Below are positions 48,178-56,761 of a DNA stretch of 64,000 bases, in pieces. This stretch comes from Cohnella fermenti (lineage in GTDB: Bacteria > Bacillota > Bacilli > Paenibacillales > Paenibacillaceae): the NCBI RefSeq assembly GCF_004801405.1, contig NZ_SSOB01000003.1, positions 186,001 through 250,000 of the forward strand, read 5' to 3'. The position numbers and the translations under genes are program-made. The first letter of the stretch is position 1; each line of letters begins with the position of its first letter. Under the pieces are notes generated by a model that made no database searches, was not told the DNA's origin, and saw only the letters and a list, made by a program, of their open reading frames with translations.

Positions 48178-49338
48178 CTACTCCTTAAGTCGACGCAGGT
48201 GAACGAGCAGGAAGCCGACCATGGCGGTCAGCGCGAATGCCCCGCCGAGCCGGAAGACGGCGGTGTGGTCATAGGCGTCGTACAGCCAGCCGCCGAGCGT
48301 GCCGGCGAGAAGTCCGGCGAGCCCCGTCCATACCATGCCGAACAGAGCCTGCCCGGAGGAGCGGTATTCGTCGGGGACGATCGACTGCAGGTAGCGCAGC
48401 GCCGTGATGTAGAAGATGCCGAATGTCACGCTGTGCATCGCCTGGATGGCGACGAAGGCAATTGGCTCGTGGGATACGCTCAGCAGCAGCATCCGCAGGG
48501 CGTACATCAGGCTCGCGAAGGCGAGCAGCGGAAGCTCCTTGAAGCGATGCCCGTAACGGGACAGCAGGAAGAACGTCGGGATCTCGCTCGCCGAAGAAGC
48601 GAGCGACGACAGGCCGATCAGCGATTCGGACGCGCCGAACTCCTTCATCGTGACGGCTAGGAAGCCTTCGTTCATCCGGTGCGCCACCGAGACGAGCGCT
48701 GCGAAGGCGAAGAAGACAAGCGTCTCGCGGCGCTTGAGCACGTCAAGCAGACTGGCGAAGCGGAACGGCGCCGCCGACTTCTGGAAGTCGGCCAGCGCAA
48801 ACGACAGAACAAGCGAGCAGACGACGGTGCCGAGAGCGAGCCAGAGCGTCAGGTCGGAGCCGGTCGCCTTCAGCGCGTAGCCGAACAGAATGGCGCACAC
48901 GGCGTAGCCGAGCGAGCCGAACATGCGAATCGCGGAGAACGTGCGGTTCAGCTTCTCTGCGGCGAGCAGAGTTATGCTGTCCATCATCGAGTTGACCGGC
49001 GTCTGGAAGAAGTAGAACAGCCCCATAAGCGCGGAGACGACCGCGAATTCCTTCTGCGGCAGCAGCAGCGCAAGCGCGAGAATCTGCCCGAGGAACACGA
49101 GGCTCAGCACCCGGCGCAGCGCCTTGGTCTTGTCGGCGACGATGCCGGCGAGCAGGTTCGAGAAGATCGAGAGCAGCGGGCCGATCGAGAAGATGGTGCC
49201 GATCTGCAGCTTGGTGAAGCCGATATCATAGAAGTAGAGCGGGAAGTACGTGACGACGAGCACCATCGCCGCATAGTTGACGAAGTGCAGGCTGCGGAGC
49301 ACGGTCAGTTGCCCGGAGCCGAATAGCCGGCTTCTCAT
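48178..49338 (-). CDS. MFS transporter, MFS_1-like (12 TM)
   Basis: The 386-aa protein has about twelve transmembrane segments with the MFS_1-like/LacY-type opening S-L-H-F-V-N-Y-A-A-M-V-L-V-V-T-Y-F-P-L-Y-F and the loop A-D-K-T-K-A-L-R-R between helices 2 and 3. It resembles the Bacillus family that includes nucleoside- or sugar-type permeases; the substrate is unknown. It overlaps the stop of the upstream minus-strand gene (ATGA), so the two are probably co-expressed. Confidence 0.8.
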   Translation of the reverse strand: MRSRLFGSGQLTVLRSLHFVNYAAMVLVVTYFPLYFYDIGFTKLQIGTIFSIGPLLSIFSNLLAGIVADKTKALRRVLSLVFLGQILALALLLPQKEFAVVSALMGLFYFFQTPVNSMMDSITLLAAEKLNRTFSAIRMFGSLGYAVCAILFGYALKATGSDLTLWLALGTVVCSLVLSFALADFQKSAAPFRFASLLDVLKRRETLVFFAFAALVSVAHRMNEGFLAVTMKEFGASESLIGLSSLASSASEIPTFFLLSRYGHRFKELPLLAFASLMYALRMLLLSVSHEPIAFVAIQAMHSVTFGIFYITALRYLQSIVPDEYRSSGQALFGMVWTGLAGLLAGTLGGWLYDAYDHTAVFRLGGAFALTAMVGFLLVHLRRLKE

Positions 49339-50675
49339 GGATGTCTCTCCTTGGATGGCAGGATGTTAAGCTTCCCGGACGGCTCGGCGCGGGAAGCGCG
49401 ACGGAGCAGCAGAAGCAGCACGGCAAGCTCGGCGACCATCCCTCCGGATTGGGACAACGCGGCGAGCGTGCCTGTCCAGTGGGGAAGCGCAAGCGTAAGC
49501 GAGACGACCAGAACCACCGTTGCCGCCGCGTTGGCGGTCTGGGAGCCGAACATCAGCTTCGTCTGGCTGCGCGAGAGGACGATGCCGTTGAGCGTATCGA
49601 TCCAAGGGAAGACAAGCACATAAGGCAGGAACGCTCGCAGCGCATGAACGCTGGATTGGAGCAGCGGTCCCTGCACGCCGTACACCTTCGCGAATACCCA
49701 TTCGCCGACGGGCGTATAGGCCAAGACGGCGACGAGCATTCCCGGAACGAACGCCATCAAGAGGACAAACTGCTTGACCAGATGAGGGTGTGTCCGGTGG
49801 AACTGCAGCGCGATCTGATGGAAGTAGGTGAAGAAGCCGAGCGTCAGTCCCATCAGGCTGCCGGCGATCGAGAAGGAAGCGATCGAGAGCGCCCCATGCT
49901 GCGTATGGCCGAGAAGGGCGTTCAGGATCGGCGGGACCCATACGATAATGAAGGAAGAGAACAGCAGCGGGCTGTAGAAGTTCAGCACCTGTCTCGGCCT
50001 GCGAATCTCGCTCTCCGGCGAATCGTCCGGCAGGTCCTTCGCCAGCTTGCGGCCTTCGAGCAGGCTGACGGCCGCTTCGATGATCATGCCGAACACGAAC
50101 AGGATGGCGCCCTGCCGCGAATGGGTGACGCCGGCATGCAGAATATATTGGGCCAGGGCGAACGTGCCTCCCAAGCGGAAAACCATCCCGATCGTAAGCC
50201 ACTTCGTTCGCATTCGATAAATAATGACGCCTTGATAAAGGCAGCGGATGCCGGAGAAGACGCTGAGGAACATCAGGACGGCATAGACGTCGGTCGCCGC
50301 TTCCGTCGTCTCCGCATTCGCCCCGTAGGCTCCGCCGAAGATCCAGACGCCGATTGGCGAATAGGCGATCAGAGCGCCGAAGATGAGCGACGCGCCGAAG
50401 ACGATGAAGGCGACCTGACGCACCGCTCCGAACGATCGCTTGTCGCGCACGAGTGCGGAACACGTCTCGCGGAACAGGACAGCGGGCCGCTCGGTGACGG
50501 TCAAGAGGCTCATGGCGGTCGCATAGCCGGCGATGATAAGCTCCGGGTTCGCGGCTCGCGCGAGCGTGCCGTTGATGATGGTATGGGACAAATTGATCAG
50601 CAGAGCGGACAGGCCGAGCGGAATAAAAAACAAGAAGAGACGCTTTAGGTTGACTTGATTGGGCTGAGCGGACAA
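49335..50675 (-). CDS. MATE/MOP-superfamily membrane protein
   Basis: The 446-aa polytopic protein has about twelve hydrophobic segments and an overall MATE-like (MOP) pattern: F-F-I-P-L-G-L-S-A-L-L-I-N-L-S-H-T-I-I-N near the N-terminus and E-R-P-A-V-L-F-R-E-T-C-S-A-L. Substrate unknown. Three starts are possible: ATG 50699, ATG 50684 and TTG 50675; only TTG 50675 has AAGGAG at normal distance (8 nt). An extended -10 (TGT-TATAAT, complement of 50709-50714) lies just upstream. Confidence 0.7.
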   Translation of the reverse strand: MSAQPNQVNLKRLFLFFIPLGLSALLINLSHTIINGTLARAANPELIIAGYATAMSLLTVTERPAVLFRETCSALVRDKRSFGAVRQVAFIVFGASLIFGALIAYSPIGVWIFGGAYGANAETTEAATDVYAVLMFLSVFSGIRCLYQGVIIYRMRTKWLTIGMVFRLGGTFALAQYILHAGVTHSRQGAILFVFGMIIEAAVSLLEGRKLAKDLPDDSPESEIRRPRQVLNFYSPLLFSSFIIVWVPPILNALLGHTQHGALSIASFSIAGSLMGLTLGFFTYFHQIALQFHRTHPHLVKQFVLLMAFVPGMLVAVLAYTPVGEWVFAKVYGVQGPLLQSSVHALRAFLPYVLVFPWIDTLNGIVLSRSQTKLMFGSQTANAAATVVLVVSLTLALPHWTGTLAALSQSGGMVAELAVLLLLLRRASRAEPSGKLNILPSKERHP

Positions 50676-50708
50676 ACGTTCCATCTCCTTCTGGGGCATA
50701 CCGGAGTA

Positions 50709-50717
50709 ATTATAACA
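50709..50717 (-). promoter_or_regulatory. extended -10 for the MATE-MFS operon
   Basis: On the minus strand TGT-TATAAT occupies the complement of 50709-50717. No good -35 is visible, consistent with an extended -10 promoter. Confidence 0.5.
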
Positions 50718-50798
50718 GGTTCGTTCGGGCAGGGGGGATGTTTTCAGAGAGATTTTGACTGGATTTAGACTTTCTGAAATGATAAATTAGAGAATGAC

Positions 50799-51164
50799 AT
50801 GGGGAGCGGGAGGAAGATGGACGATGGGGTTGACCCGGGCTGGGTGAACGCCCAGTTTGCGTTTAACGAACGACTGGGCATTGCCATACCGATTCCAACC
50901 CTTCCTTGGGAACAGATCGGTCTGGACGAGCGAATGGCGTTGCTGGAAGTGTGGGAAGCGATTCGCGGCACGATTCCGGATCGGGTCCGCGGCTTCGAAG
51001 AGCGGATTCGGGAGCTGCAGGACGAGCTGAGCGATGAGGATAACTTCGACCGGTCTTGTCGGCTTAACGCCGGAATCGCCGAGCTGGCCAGCCGGATCAA
51101 CGATCTGCATATCTGGTATCGGACGGAGCCGAATTTCGAAGAACAGACGAAGCCGCACGGCTAA
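50799..51164 (+). CDS. hypothetical protein upstream of ytpB
   Basis: The 121-aa acidic soluble protein has a helical middle (E-R-M-A-L-L-E-V-W-E-A-I-R; F-E-E-R-I-R-E-L-Q-D-E-L-S-D-E) and a Trp-Val/Trp-Tyr-containing fringe. I do not recognise a characterised family. Starts at ATG 50799 or ATG 50817; GGGAGG at 50808 is close to the second. It is 27 nt upstream of ytpB, so the two are probably one operon. Confidence 0.65.
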   Translation: MGSGRKMDDGVDPGWVNAQFAFNERLGIAIPIPTLPWEQIGLDERMALLEVWEAIRGTIPDRVRGFEERIRELQDELSDEDNFDRSCRLNAGIAELASRINDLHIWYRTEPNFEEQTKPHG

Positions 51165-51191
51165 GTCTTCTGCGCATCTGGAGGTACGCAA

Positions 51192-52271
51192 TTGACCGAT
51201 AACAACTTGTTGGCAGGACGATCGCCCAGAGGCCCGTTCGCCTTGATGGCTCGGGTCTACAAGCACGTTCTGAAGGGCGTGAAGCGCGAGCTCGGCGGCT
51301 GGAGGGAGCAGGCGGAGAAGATTCCGGACCCCGAGCTGCGGAAGCAGGCGATCGATAGCATGACGGCGAAGGAATTCCACTGCATTGGCGGCGGCGTGTA
51401 CGCTGCCGCCAATCTCCAAGCCAAGGACACTCTGCTGCCCTTGATCGTCGCGCTCCAGACGATCAGCGATTATCTGGATAACCTGTGCGACCGGAGCACT
51501 TCTCTCGACCCCGACGACTTCCGGCTGCTGCATCGCAGCATGCTGGATGCGGTGACGCCGGGGGCGCCGCTTGCGAATTATTACGAGCTGCGCGAGGAAC
51601 AGGACGACGGAGGCTACCTTCATCGGCTTGTTCGGAAGTGCCAGGAGTGCGTCGCGGCCCTGCCCTCTTATCCGCTTGTCCAGGAGGAGGTTCGGGAGCT
51701 CGTCTCGCTCTACGGCGACCTTCAGGTGTACAAGCATATCGCCGTGGAGCGGCGGGAACCGAAGCTTCTGGAATGGTGGGAGCTGCACAAGAGCCGGTAC
51801 CCGGAGCTCAAGTGGAACGAATTCGCAGCCGCGACCGGCTCGACTCTCGGGATGTTCATGCTGTTCCTCGCCGCCAGCGACGAGAGCTTGAAGCGTTCCG
51901 ACGGACAAGCGATACGAGAGCTTTATTTTCCATCCATTAACGGGCTTCACATCCTCCTCGATTACTTGATCGACCAAGCGGAGGACAAGCTGGGCGGCGA
52001 TCTGAACTTCTGCAGCTACTACGAGAGCCAGGAGGAGCTGGACCGGAGAATGCTGCGGATGGTGCAGGCGGCGCGGGCTTCCGCGGATCGGCTTCCGTTC
52101 TCCGGCTTCCATCGGATGATCGTGGAAGGGCTTGTCGCGCTGTACCTGTCCGATCCGAAGGTCAGGCACCAGGAGGACGTCAAGCATACCGCCAAGCAAT
52201 TGATGAAGGGAAGCCCGTGGACAAGAGTGTTCTTCTGGCTGAACAGCCATTGGATACGCAAGGCCATGTAA
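51192..52271 (+). CDS. ytpB: DUF2600 family tetraprenyl-beta-curcumene synthase-like protein (YtpB)
   Basis: YtpB of Bacillus cyclises heptaprenyl diphosphate to a C35 sesquarterpene found in spores. This 359-aa homologue keeps the family hallmarks M-T-A-K-E-F-H-C-I-G-G-G-V-Y, the Asp-rich segments D-Y-L-D-N-L-C-D-R and D-Y-L-I-D-Q-A-E-D, and Y-L-S-D-P-K near the end. The start is TTG 51192 with GGAGGT 7 nt upstream. The terpenoid function is inferred by family; the actual product here is untested. Confidence 0.88.
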   Translation: MTDNNLLAGRSPRGPFALMARVYKHVLKGVKRELGGWREQAEKIPDPELRKQAIDSMTAKEFHCIGGGVYAAANLQAKDTLLPLIVALQTISDYLDNLCDRSTSLDPDDFRLLHRSMLDAVTPGAPLANYYELREEQDDGGYLHRLVRKCQECVAALPSYPLVQEEVRELVSLYGDLQVYKHIAVERREPKLLEWWELHKSRYPELKWNEFAAATGSTLGMFMLFLAASDESLKRSDGQAIRELYFPSINGLHILLDYLIDQAEDKLGGDLNFCSYYESQEELDRRMLRMVQAARASADRLPFSGFHRMIVEGLVALYLSDPKVRHQEDVKHTAKQLMKGSPWTRVFFWLNSHWIRKAM

Positions 52272-52320
52272 CAACGAGAGCAAGAGTGGAGAGAGATACC
52301 TACTTGAAGGGAGAATGAAC

Positions 52321-53289
52321 ATGAGCGCAGTCAAGAAAATCGCCGTGTTGACGAGCGGCGGAGATTCCCAAGGAATGAACGCGGCCGTTCGCTCGGTCGT
52401 CAGAAGCGCATTATTCCGCGGCCTGGAGGTATACGGAGTTCAGCGCGGCTACCAGGGGCTGCTTAACGAGGACCTCCGTCCGATGGACCTTCGCAGCGTA
52501 GGCGATATTATCCAGCGCGGGGGCACGATTCTGCAGACCGCCCGCTGCAAGGAATTCGTGACGCCGGAAGGCCAGCAACGCGGCGCGGAGGTGCTGCGCA
52601 AGTTCGGCATCGACGGGCTCGTCGTCATCGGCGGCGACGGCTCTTACCAAGGCGCGAACAAGCTGAGCAAGCTCGGCATCAAGACGATGGGCCTTCCGGG
52701 CACGATCGATAACGACATCCCGTTCACGGACTTCACGATCGGCTTCGACACGGCGGTCAGCATCGTCGTCGATGCGATCAACAAGCTGCGCGACACGATG
52801 ACCTCGCACGAGCGTTCGTCCATCGTCGAGGTGATGGGCCGCCACTGCGGGGACATCGCTCTCTATGCGGGCCTCGCGAGCGGCGCCGAATCGATCCTCG
52901 TGCCGGAGGTTCCGTTCGATGTGAGGGAGATCTCGAACCGGATGAAGGAGAACTTCCAGAACGGCAAGCGTCACAGCATCATCATCGTGGCGGAAGGCGC
53001 CGGCCGCGGCGAGGACATCGCCCGCGAGGTGACCGGCCACTGCGGCATCGAGCCGCGCGTGACGGTGCTCGGGCACATCCAGCGCGGGGGCACGCCGACG
53101 CACAACGACCGCATTCTGGCCAGCCGCCTCGGCGACTTCGCCGTCCAGAGGCTGACCGAAGGCGATTCCGGGAAGGGCTGCGGCATCGTCAAGGGCGAGC
53201 TCGTGACGACGGATATCGACAAGGTAACGACGACGAAGAAGGGCTTCAACATGGACTTGTACAACCTGGCGATTCGTTTGGCCCAATAA
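52321..53289 (+). CDS. pfkA: ATP-dependent 6-phosphofructokinase
   Basis: Commits fructose 6-phosphate to glycolysis. The 322-aa protein has the ATP loop T-S-G-G-D-S-Q-G-M-N-A-A (Gln where many have Pro), G-G-D-G-S, the catalytic P-G-T-I-D-N-D-I, M-G-R-H-C-G and L-G-H-I-Q-R-G-G-T-P. AAGGGAG 7 nt before ATG 52321 decides against ATG 52315. Its position after ytpB and away from pyk or accA is unusual, so it may be a second PFK. Confidence 0.94.
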   Translation: MSAVKKIAVLTSGGDSQGMNAAVRSVVRSALFRGLEVYGVQRGYQGLLNEDLRPMDLRSVGDIIQRGGTILQTARCKEFVTPEGQQRGAEVLRKFGIDGLVVIGGDGSYQGANKLSKLGIKTMGLPGTIDNDIPFTDFTIGFDTAVSIVVDAINKLRDTMTSHERSSIVEVMGRHCGDIALYAGLASGAESILVPEVPFDVREISNRMKENFQNGKRHSIIIVAEGAGRGEDIAREVTGHCGIEPRVTVLGHIQRGGTPTHNDRILASRLGDFAVQRLTEGDSGKGCGIVKGELVTTDIDKVTTTKKGFNMDLYNLAIRLAQ

Positions 53290-53320
53290 TAGATTATTTC
53301 ATTAAGAAACAATCCGCGAT

Positions 53321-53378
53321 AAACCGTCCTGTGGACGTCGGAAGGAATTGTCCGACCGGCCTCCAGAGGACGGTTTTT
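53321..53378 (+). terminator. terminator after pfkA
   Basis: AAACCGTCCT (53321-53330) pairs with AGGACGGTTT (53367-53376), with an inner GTCGG/CCGAC stem, and ends in a T-run. Confidence 0.88.
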
Positions 53379-53445
53379 GCGTTCCTGCCAAGAAAGCGCG
53401 AACCGCGCCAGATTATCCAAACTGCAGGCAATAATGCCCAATTGA
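53373..53445 (+). repeat. direct repeat, left copy (degenerate promoter duplicate)
   Basis: About 72 bp after the pfkA terminator match 54290-54362 at roughly 80% by eye, including a shared core GCGCCAGATTATCCAAAC. The matching right copy carries the PL11-lyase promoter; here the -35 is TTGATC and the -10 is GTCGAT at the same spacing, so this copy looks decayed. Confidence 0.75.
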
Positions 53446-53494
53446 TCTGCTGAACCTGCGCCCCGTCGATCACCAACCCTCCGCCCCCGAATTT

Positions 53495-53664
53495 ATGTGA
53501 AATTTCATATTCGTGCAGCGCGATAATGGGTGGTTTAGACAATTCTATGTGAAAAATAGCCTATATAGAGAAAATTCCGGCTTCCGTTGCCGCATGTATG
53601 CTAAAAATCACATAAAACGCCGAGAAAGCGGCTCATTCAAACCGATGAATGTGAAAAACCACAT
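53495..53664 (+). repeat. 51-nt periodic palindrome element, copy E (four units)
   Basis: Cores begin at 53495, 53547, 53598 and 53649 (intervals 52, 51, 51). Unit 2 has right half TAGCCT, complementary to the left half ATGCTA of unit 3 over TAGC. The central spacer carries TCCGGC with GCCGCA (5 of 6 pairs). It is located inside the pfkA-PL11 gap between two direct repeats. Confidence 0.87.
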
Positions 53665-53927
53665 AAAATCGCAAAAGCAGGCGGATCAGAGGGCAAGAGC
53701 TGGAGGATCAGAGGACAAAAGACGTTGGACCGGAGATGCGAACAGCGTTGGGTGGAACGGTCAGGGCGCGATGTCTCGACCGTCATGCTTATGCGAAAAA
53801 CCGCTATGACTACCCGAACGTTTGTCTCCCCCCTACGATAGGGGCTCACCGAGCGGGAGAGGAGCGCCGCGCACCACGCCTAGAGATCCGCTTGCCATGC
53901 ATCCGGTACGCGGCAACGCTTCCCCCC

Positions 53928-54070
53928 GCGCCTCCTCCCCCGCGCCTCCTCCCCCGCGCCTCCTCCCCCGCGCCTCCTCCCCCGCGCCTCCTCCCCCGCG
54001 CCTTCTCCTCCCGCACATTCTCCCCCCGCACATTCTCCCCCGCGCCTTTTCCCCCGCGCCTTTTCCCCCT
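53928..54070 (+). repeat. 14-bp C-rich minisatellite (GCGCCTCCTCCCCC)n
   Basis: Five to six units of 14 bp, then degenerate CACATTCTCCCC and GCGCCTTTTCCCCC units. The plus strand is strongly pyrimidine-rich. The frames through it are low-complexity and not credible genes. The rest of the gap (53700-53927, 54071-54280) shows no gene or RNA that I recognise. Confidence 0.85.
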
Positions 54071-54280
54071 CTGGCGGCATTAGGTCTCCTCTCCCGTTCG
54101 TTCAGGAGGGGAAGGAGTGGGGATCACCCGGCGGCGGGAGGGGGGCGGCGAAGAGCCAAGATCCAAGAGGTTCCTGAGCCGTTGGGAGAAGAGGCATAAA
54201 CGAGCAGAAGGGGGATAGCGCCTTGCTGCATGACGCTGGAGTCGATGGATAGGAGTACAAAAGCTCGCACTCAAAGGACG

Positions 54281-54298
54281 CCGTTGGGCGTTTTTTTG
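54281..54298 (+). terminator. short hairpin and T-run before the PL11 promoter
   Basis: ACGCC-GTTG-GGCGT followed by seven T residues; it insulates the lyase promoter from upstream reading. Confidence 0.65.
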
Positions 54299-54345
54299 TT
54301 CCGTCAAGAAAGTGCGAGTCGCGCCAGATTATCCAAACCGCAGGG

Positions 54346-54387
54346 CAAAAATGTCCGATTGCCGGAAAAAGCGGGGCGTTCTACGAT
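54346..54387 (+). promoter_or_regulatory. promoter with adjacent activator box, PL11 lyase gene
   Basis: CAAAAATGTC at 54346-54355 touches a weak -35 TTGCCG (54359-54364), and TACGAT (54382-54387) follows after 17 bp. The same arrangement is found before the first permease gene. A box next to a weak -35 is the classic layout for AraC-type activation. Confidence 0.6.
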
Positions 54388-54415
54388 GAAGCTGCTTCAG
54401 AATGGAGGGCTTGCC

Positions 54416-56653
54416 ATGAACAGCAATCATCGTGCCGACAACCGCGCTGCTCAGTCTCAGTCCGGATTAAGGATGCGCCTGGAGCGGCTTGATCGCGGAC
54501 TCGTTGCGGCGACGGTTCCGGAAGGCGTGTTCTTAAGTTGGCGGCTGCTGCGAGAGGAAGCGACCGGCTATTCGGATCGCGGGCTGATGGGAACCGACTT
54601 TCGCGTATACCGGGACGGCAGCTCGATTGCGACCGTTGCGGACAGCACAAATTATGTGGATCGCGACGGCACCCCGGAATCCCGATACGAGGTGAGAGCG
54701 GTGAGCGGAGGCAAGGAGACGGATCGCAGCCGGGAGGTCCAGCCGTGGGCGAACGCCTGTACCGAGCTGCCGCTGCTGAAGCCCGAAGCCGGCGTTACGC
54801 CGGCAGGCGAAGCTTACTCGTACTCGGCGAATGACATGAGCGTGGGGGATGTCGACGGCGACGGTCAATACGAGCTGTTCGTCAAGTGGGACCCGTCGAA
54901 CTCGCATGACGTCTCCCATTCCGGCTACACGGGACCGGTGTATCTCGATTGCTACAGGCTGGACGGCACCTTGCTGTACCGCATCGATCTCGGAGTCAAT
55001 ATACGCGCCGGAGCCCATTATACGCAATTTCTCGTGTACGACTTCGACGGCGACGGAAGAGCCGAGCTGATGCTCAAGACGGCGCCGGGCACCCGAACGA
55101 TCCGCTACGATGCCGACAGGAACCGCGTATCCGAGACCTTTGTTCGTCTCTTGCCCGAGGATGAAGAAGCCGGATGCCGGCAGGAGGACGACTATCGGAT
55201 GAGCTCGCGCGATTACGAGGAGCACCTGACGGAGCTGTTCCTGCATTGGCATGAGCATGAAGAGGTCATTGCCGGGCGCTGGCCGGCCGCCCTCGAGGAA
55301 TGCTTCGGCATCGAGCGCCGATACGAGTATCCGCTGTCGAGGGAAGACGCCGAGCGGCTGACGGCTTACTTCCTGGACGTGTACGCTCCGTCCCGCAGCG
55401 AGCGGAACCGGCTAAGGGAGTTCGAAGGCTTTATCCTGAGCGGACCGGAATATTTGACCGTGTTCCGCGGCGAGACGGGCGAGGAGCTTCAGACGATCCG
55501 TTACAAGCCGGGAAGGCATGACGACGGTCTTATGTGGGGCGATTATTCGTGGAACCGGATCGAGCCGGGCAATCGCGTCGACCGCTTCTTGGCCGGTGTG
55601 GCCTATCTGGACGGCACGAATCCCTATGCGGTGTTCGCGCGCGGTTACTACACGAGGGCTGCGGCTGTCGCCTACGGATGGGATGGGAAAAGCTTGAGAG
55701 AGCTCTGGTGCGCAGATAGCGGATGGGTGCGGATGAACAATCCTTTTGCCGATACGCTTCGTCTCAGGGATGGGGATAGTCCGAGCCACGGAAGCCTCGC
55801 GGGGCAGGGGGCGCACTCCTTAAGCGTGGCCGACGTGGACGGAGACGGCTGTCAGGAGATCGTCTACGGAGCGGCCACGATCGACCATGACGGCTCGATT
55901 GCATACAGCTCGGGCGGCATTCTGCCGGAAGGAAGCTCGAGCCCGGGCGCGTATGCCAAGCTCGGCCACGGCGATGCGCTGCATGTCGCGAATATCGATC
56001 CGGACCGTCCGGGGCTGGAGATCTTCATGGTGCACGAGAACGGAGTGCACGCTCCGTACGGCTATACGCTGCGCGACGCGGCGACGGGCGAGGTGCTTCA
56101 CGGCGCCTTCGCCGACGGAGATGTCGGCCGCGGCATGATCGGGCAGGTCGTCCCCGACGTGCGCGGGCTGCAGATGTGGTCGAGCGAAGACATTCACAGC
56201 CGGGATACGGGCGGATTGCTGTCGGCCAAGGGGGAGCGGATCGACGCGCGCGCGCCCGGCACGAACATGAGCATCCGCTGGGCCGCCGATATGACGACCC
56301 AGATCGTCGCAGGCTCGTTCGACGAGGATATCGAGATCAATGATTGGAGAAGGGGGAGAATGCTGCTGGCCGAAGGCGCGCGGTCGAACAACGGCACGAA
56401 GGGCAATCCTTGCCTTGTCGCCGATCTGTTCGGCGACTGGCGGGAAGAACTGCTCGTTCGCACCGCGGACAGCTCGGCCATTCGCATCTATTTAAGCACG
56501 GAGCTGACGCACCGCAAGCTGTACACGCTGATGCACGACCCGCAGTACCGGGTCGGCGTCGCCTGGCAGAACGTCGCATACAATCAGCCGTGCTGCACGA
56601 GCTTCTACCTGGCGTCGGACATCGACTGGTCCAAGGTTCCTCTGGCGGACTAG
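54416..56653 (+). CDS. rhamnogalacturonan lyase, PL11 family (YesW/YesX type)
   Basis: Cleaves the rhamnose-galacturonate backbone of pectin RG-I by beta-elimination. The 745-aa protein has an N-terminal Fn3-like domain (about 20-115) and then an eight-bladed propeller with repeated calcium loops D-V-D-G-D-G, D-F-D-G-D-G and D-V-D-G-D-G. Other PL11 landmarks are F-V-K-W-D-P-S-N-S-H-D, L-M-L-K-T-A-P-G-T and G-H-G-D-A-L-H-V. There is no signal peptide, so it is probably cytoplasmic and works on imported oligosaccharides. GGAGGG 7 nt before ATG 54416 sets the start. Permease, binding protein and regulator genes follow. Confidence 0.92.
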   Translation: MNSNHRADNRAAQSQSGLRMRLERLDRGLVAATVPEGVFLSWRLLREEATGYSDRGLMGTDFRVYRDGSSIATVADSTNYVDRDGTPESRYEVRAVSGGKETDRSREVQPWANACTELPLLKPEAGVTPAGEAYSYSANDMSVGDVDGDGQYELFVKWDPSNSHDVSHSGYTGPVYLDCYRLDGTLLYRIDLGVNIRAGAHYTQFLVYDFDGDGRAELMLKTAPGTRTIRYDADRNRVSETFVRLLPEDEEAGCRQEDDYRMSSRDYEEHLTELFLHWHEHEEVIAGRWPAALEECFGIERRYEYPLSREDAERLTAYFLDVYAPSRSERNRLREFEGFILSGPEYLTVFRGETGEELQTIRYKPGRHDDGLMWGDYSWNRIEPGNRVDRFLAGVAYLDGTNPYAVFARGYYTRAAAVAYGWDGKSLRELWCADSGWVRMNNPFADTLRLRDGDSPSHGSLAGQGAHSLSVADVDGDGCQEIVYGAATIDHDGSIAYSSGGILPEGSSSPGAYAKLGHGDALHVANIDPDRPGLEIFMVHENGVHAPYGYTLRDAATGEVLHGAFADGDVGRGMIGQVVPDVRGLQMWSSEDIHSRDTGGLLSAKGERIDARAPGTNMSIRWAADMTTQIVAGSFDEDIEINDWRRGRMLLAEGARSNNGTKGNPCLVADLFGDWREELLVRTADSSAIRIYLSTELTHRKLYTLMHDPQYRVGVAWQNVAYNQPCCTSFYLASDIDWSKVPLAD

Positions 56654-56761
56654 CGGGCGCGTTTCTCCTGTTTTAACCGGTTTGCACTATCTTGCTCCAA
56701 GGCATAAGGCGTGCATCGAACGGGCGTCCGCCACGCCTCGGGACGGTTGCCGCACCGCGTC

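Noticed and set aside
49341..50648. 435-codon plus-strand frame antisense to the MATE-like gene
   Set aside because: Composition (Arg, Gln, Asp, His) is that of an antisense shadow; the minus-strand frame has clear transmembrane segments.
53833..54199. Low-complexity Pro/Arg or Gly/Glu frames at the C-rich repeat
   Set aside because: Frames on both strands are open only because of the 14-bp repeat; no start signal.
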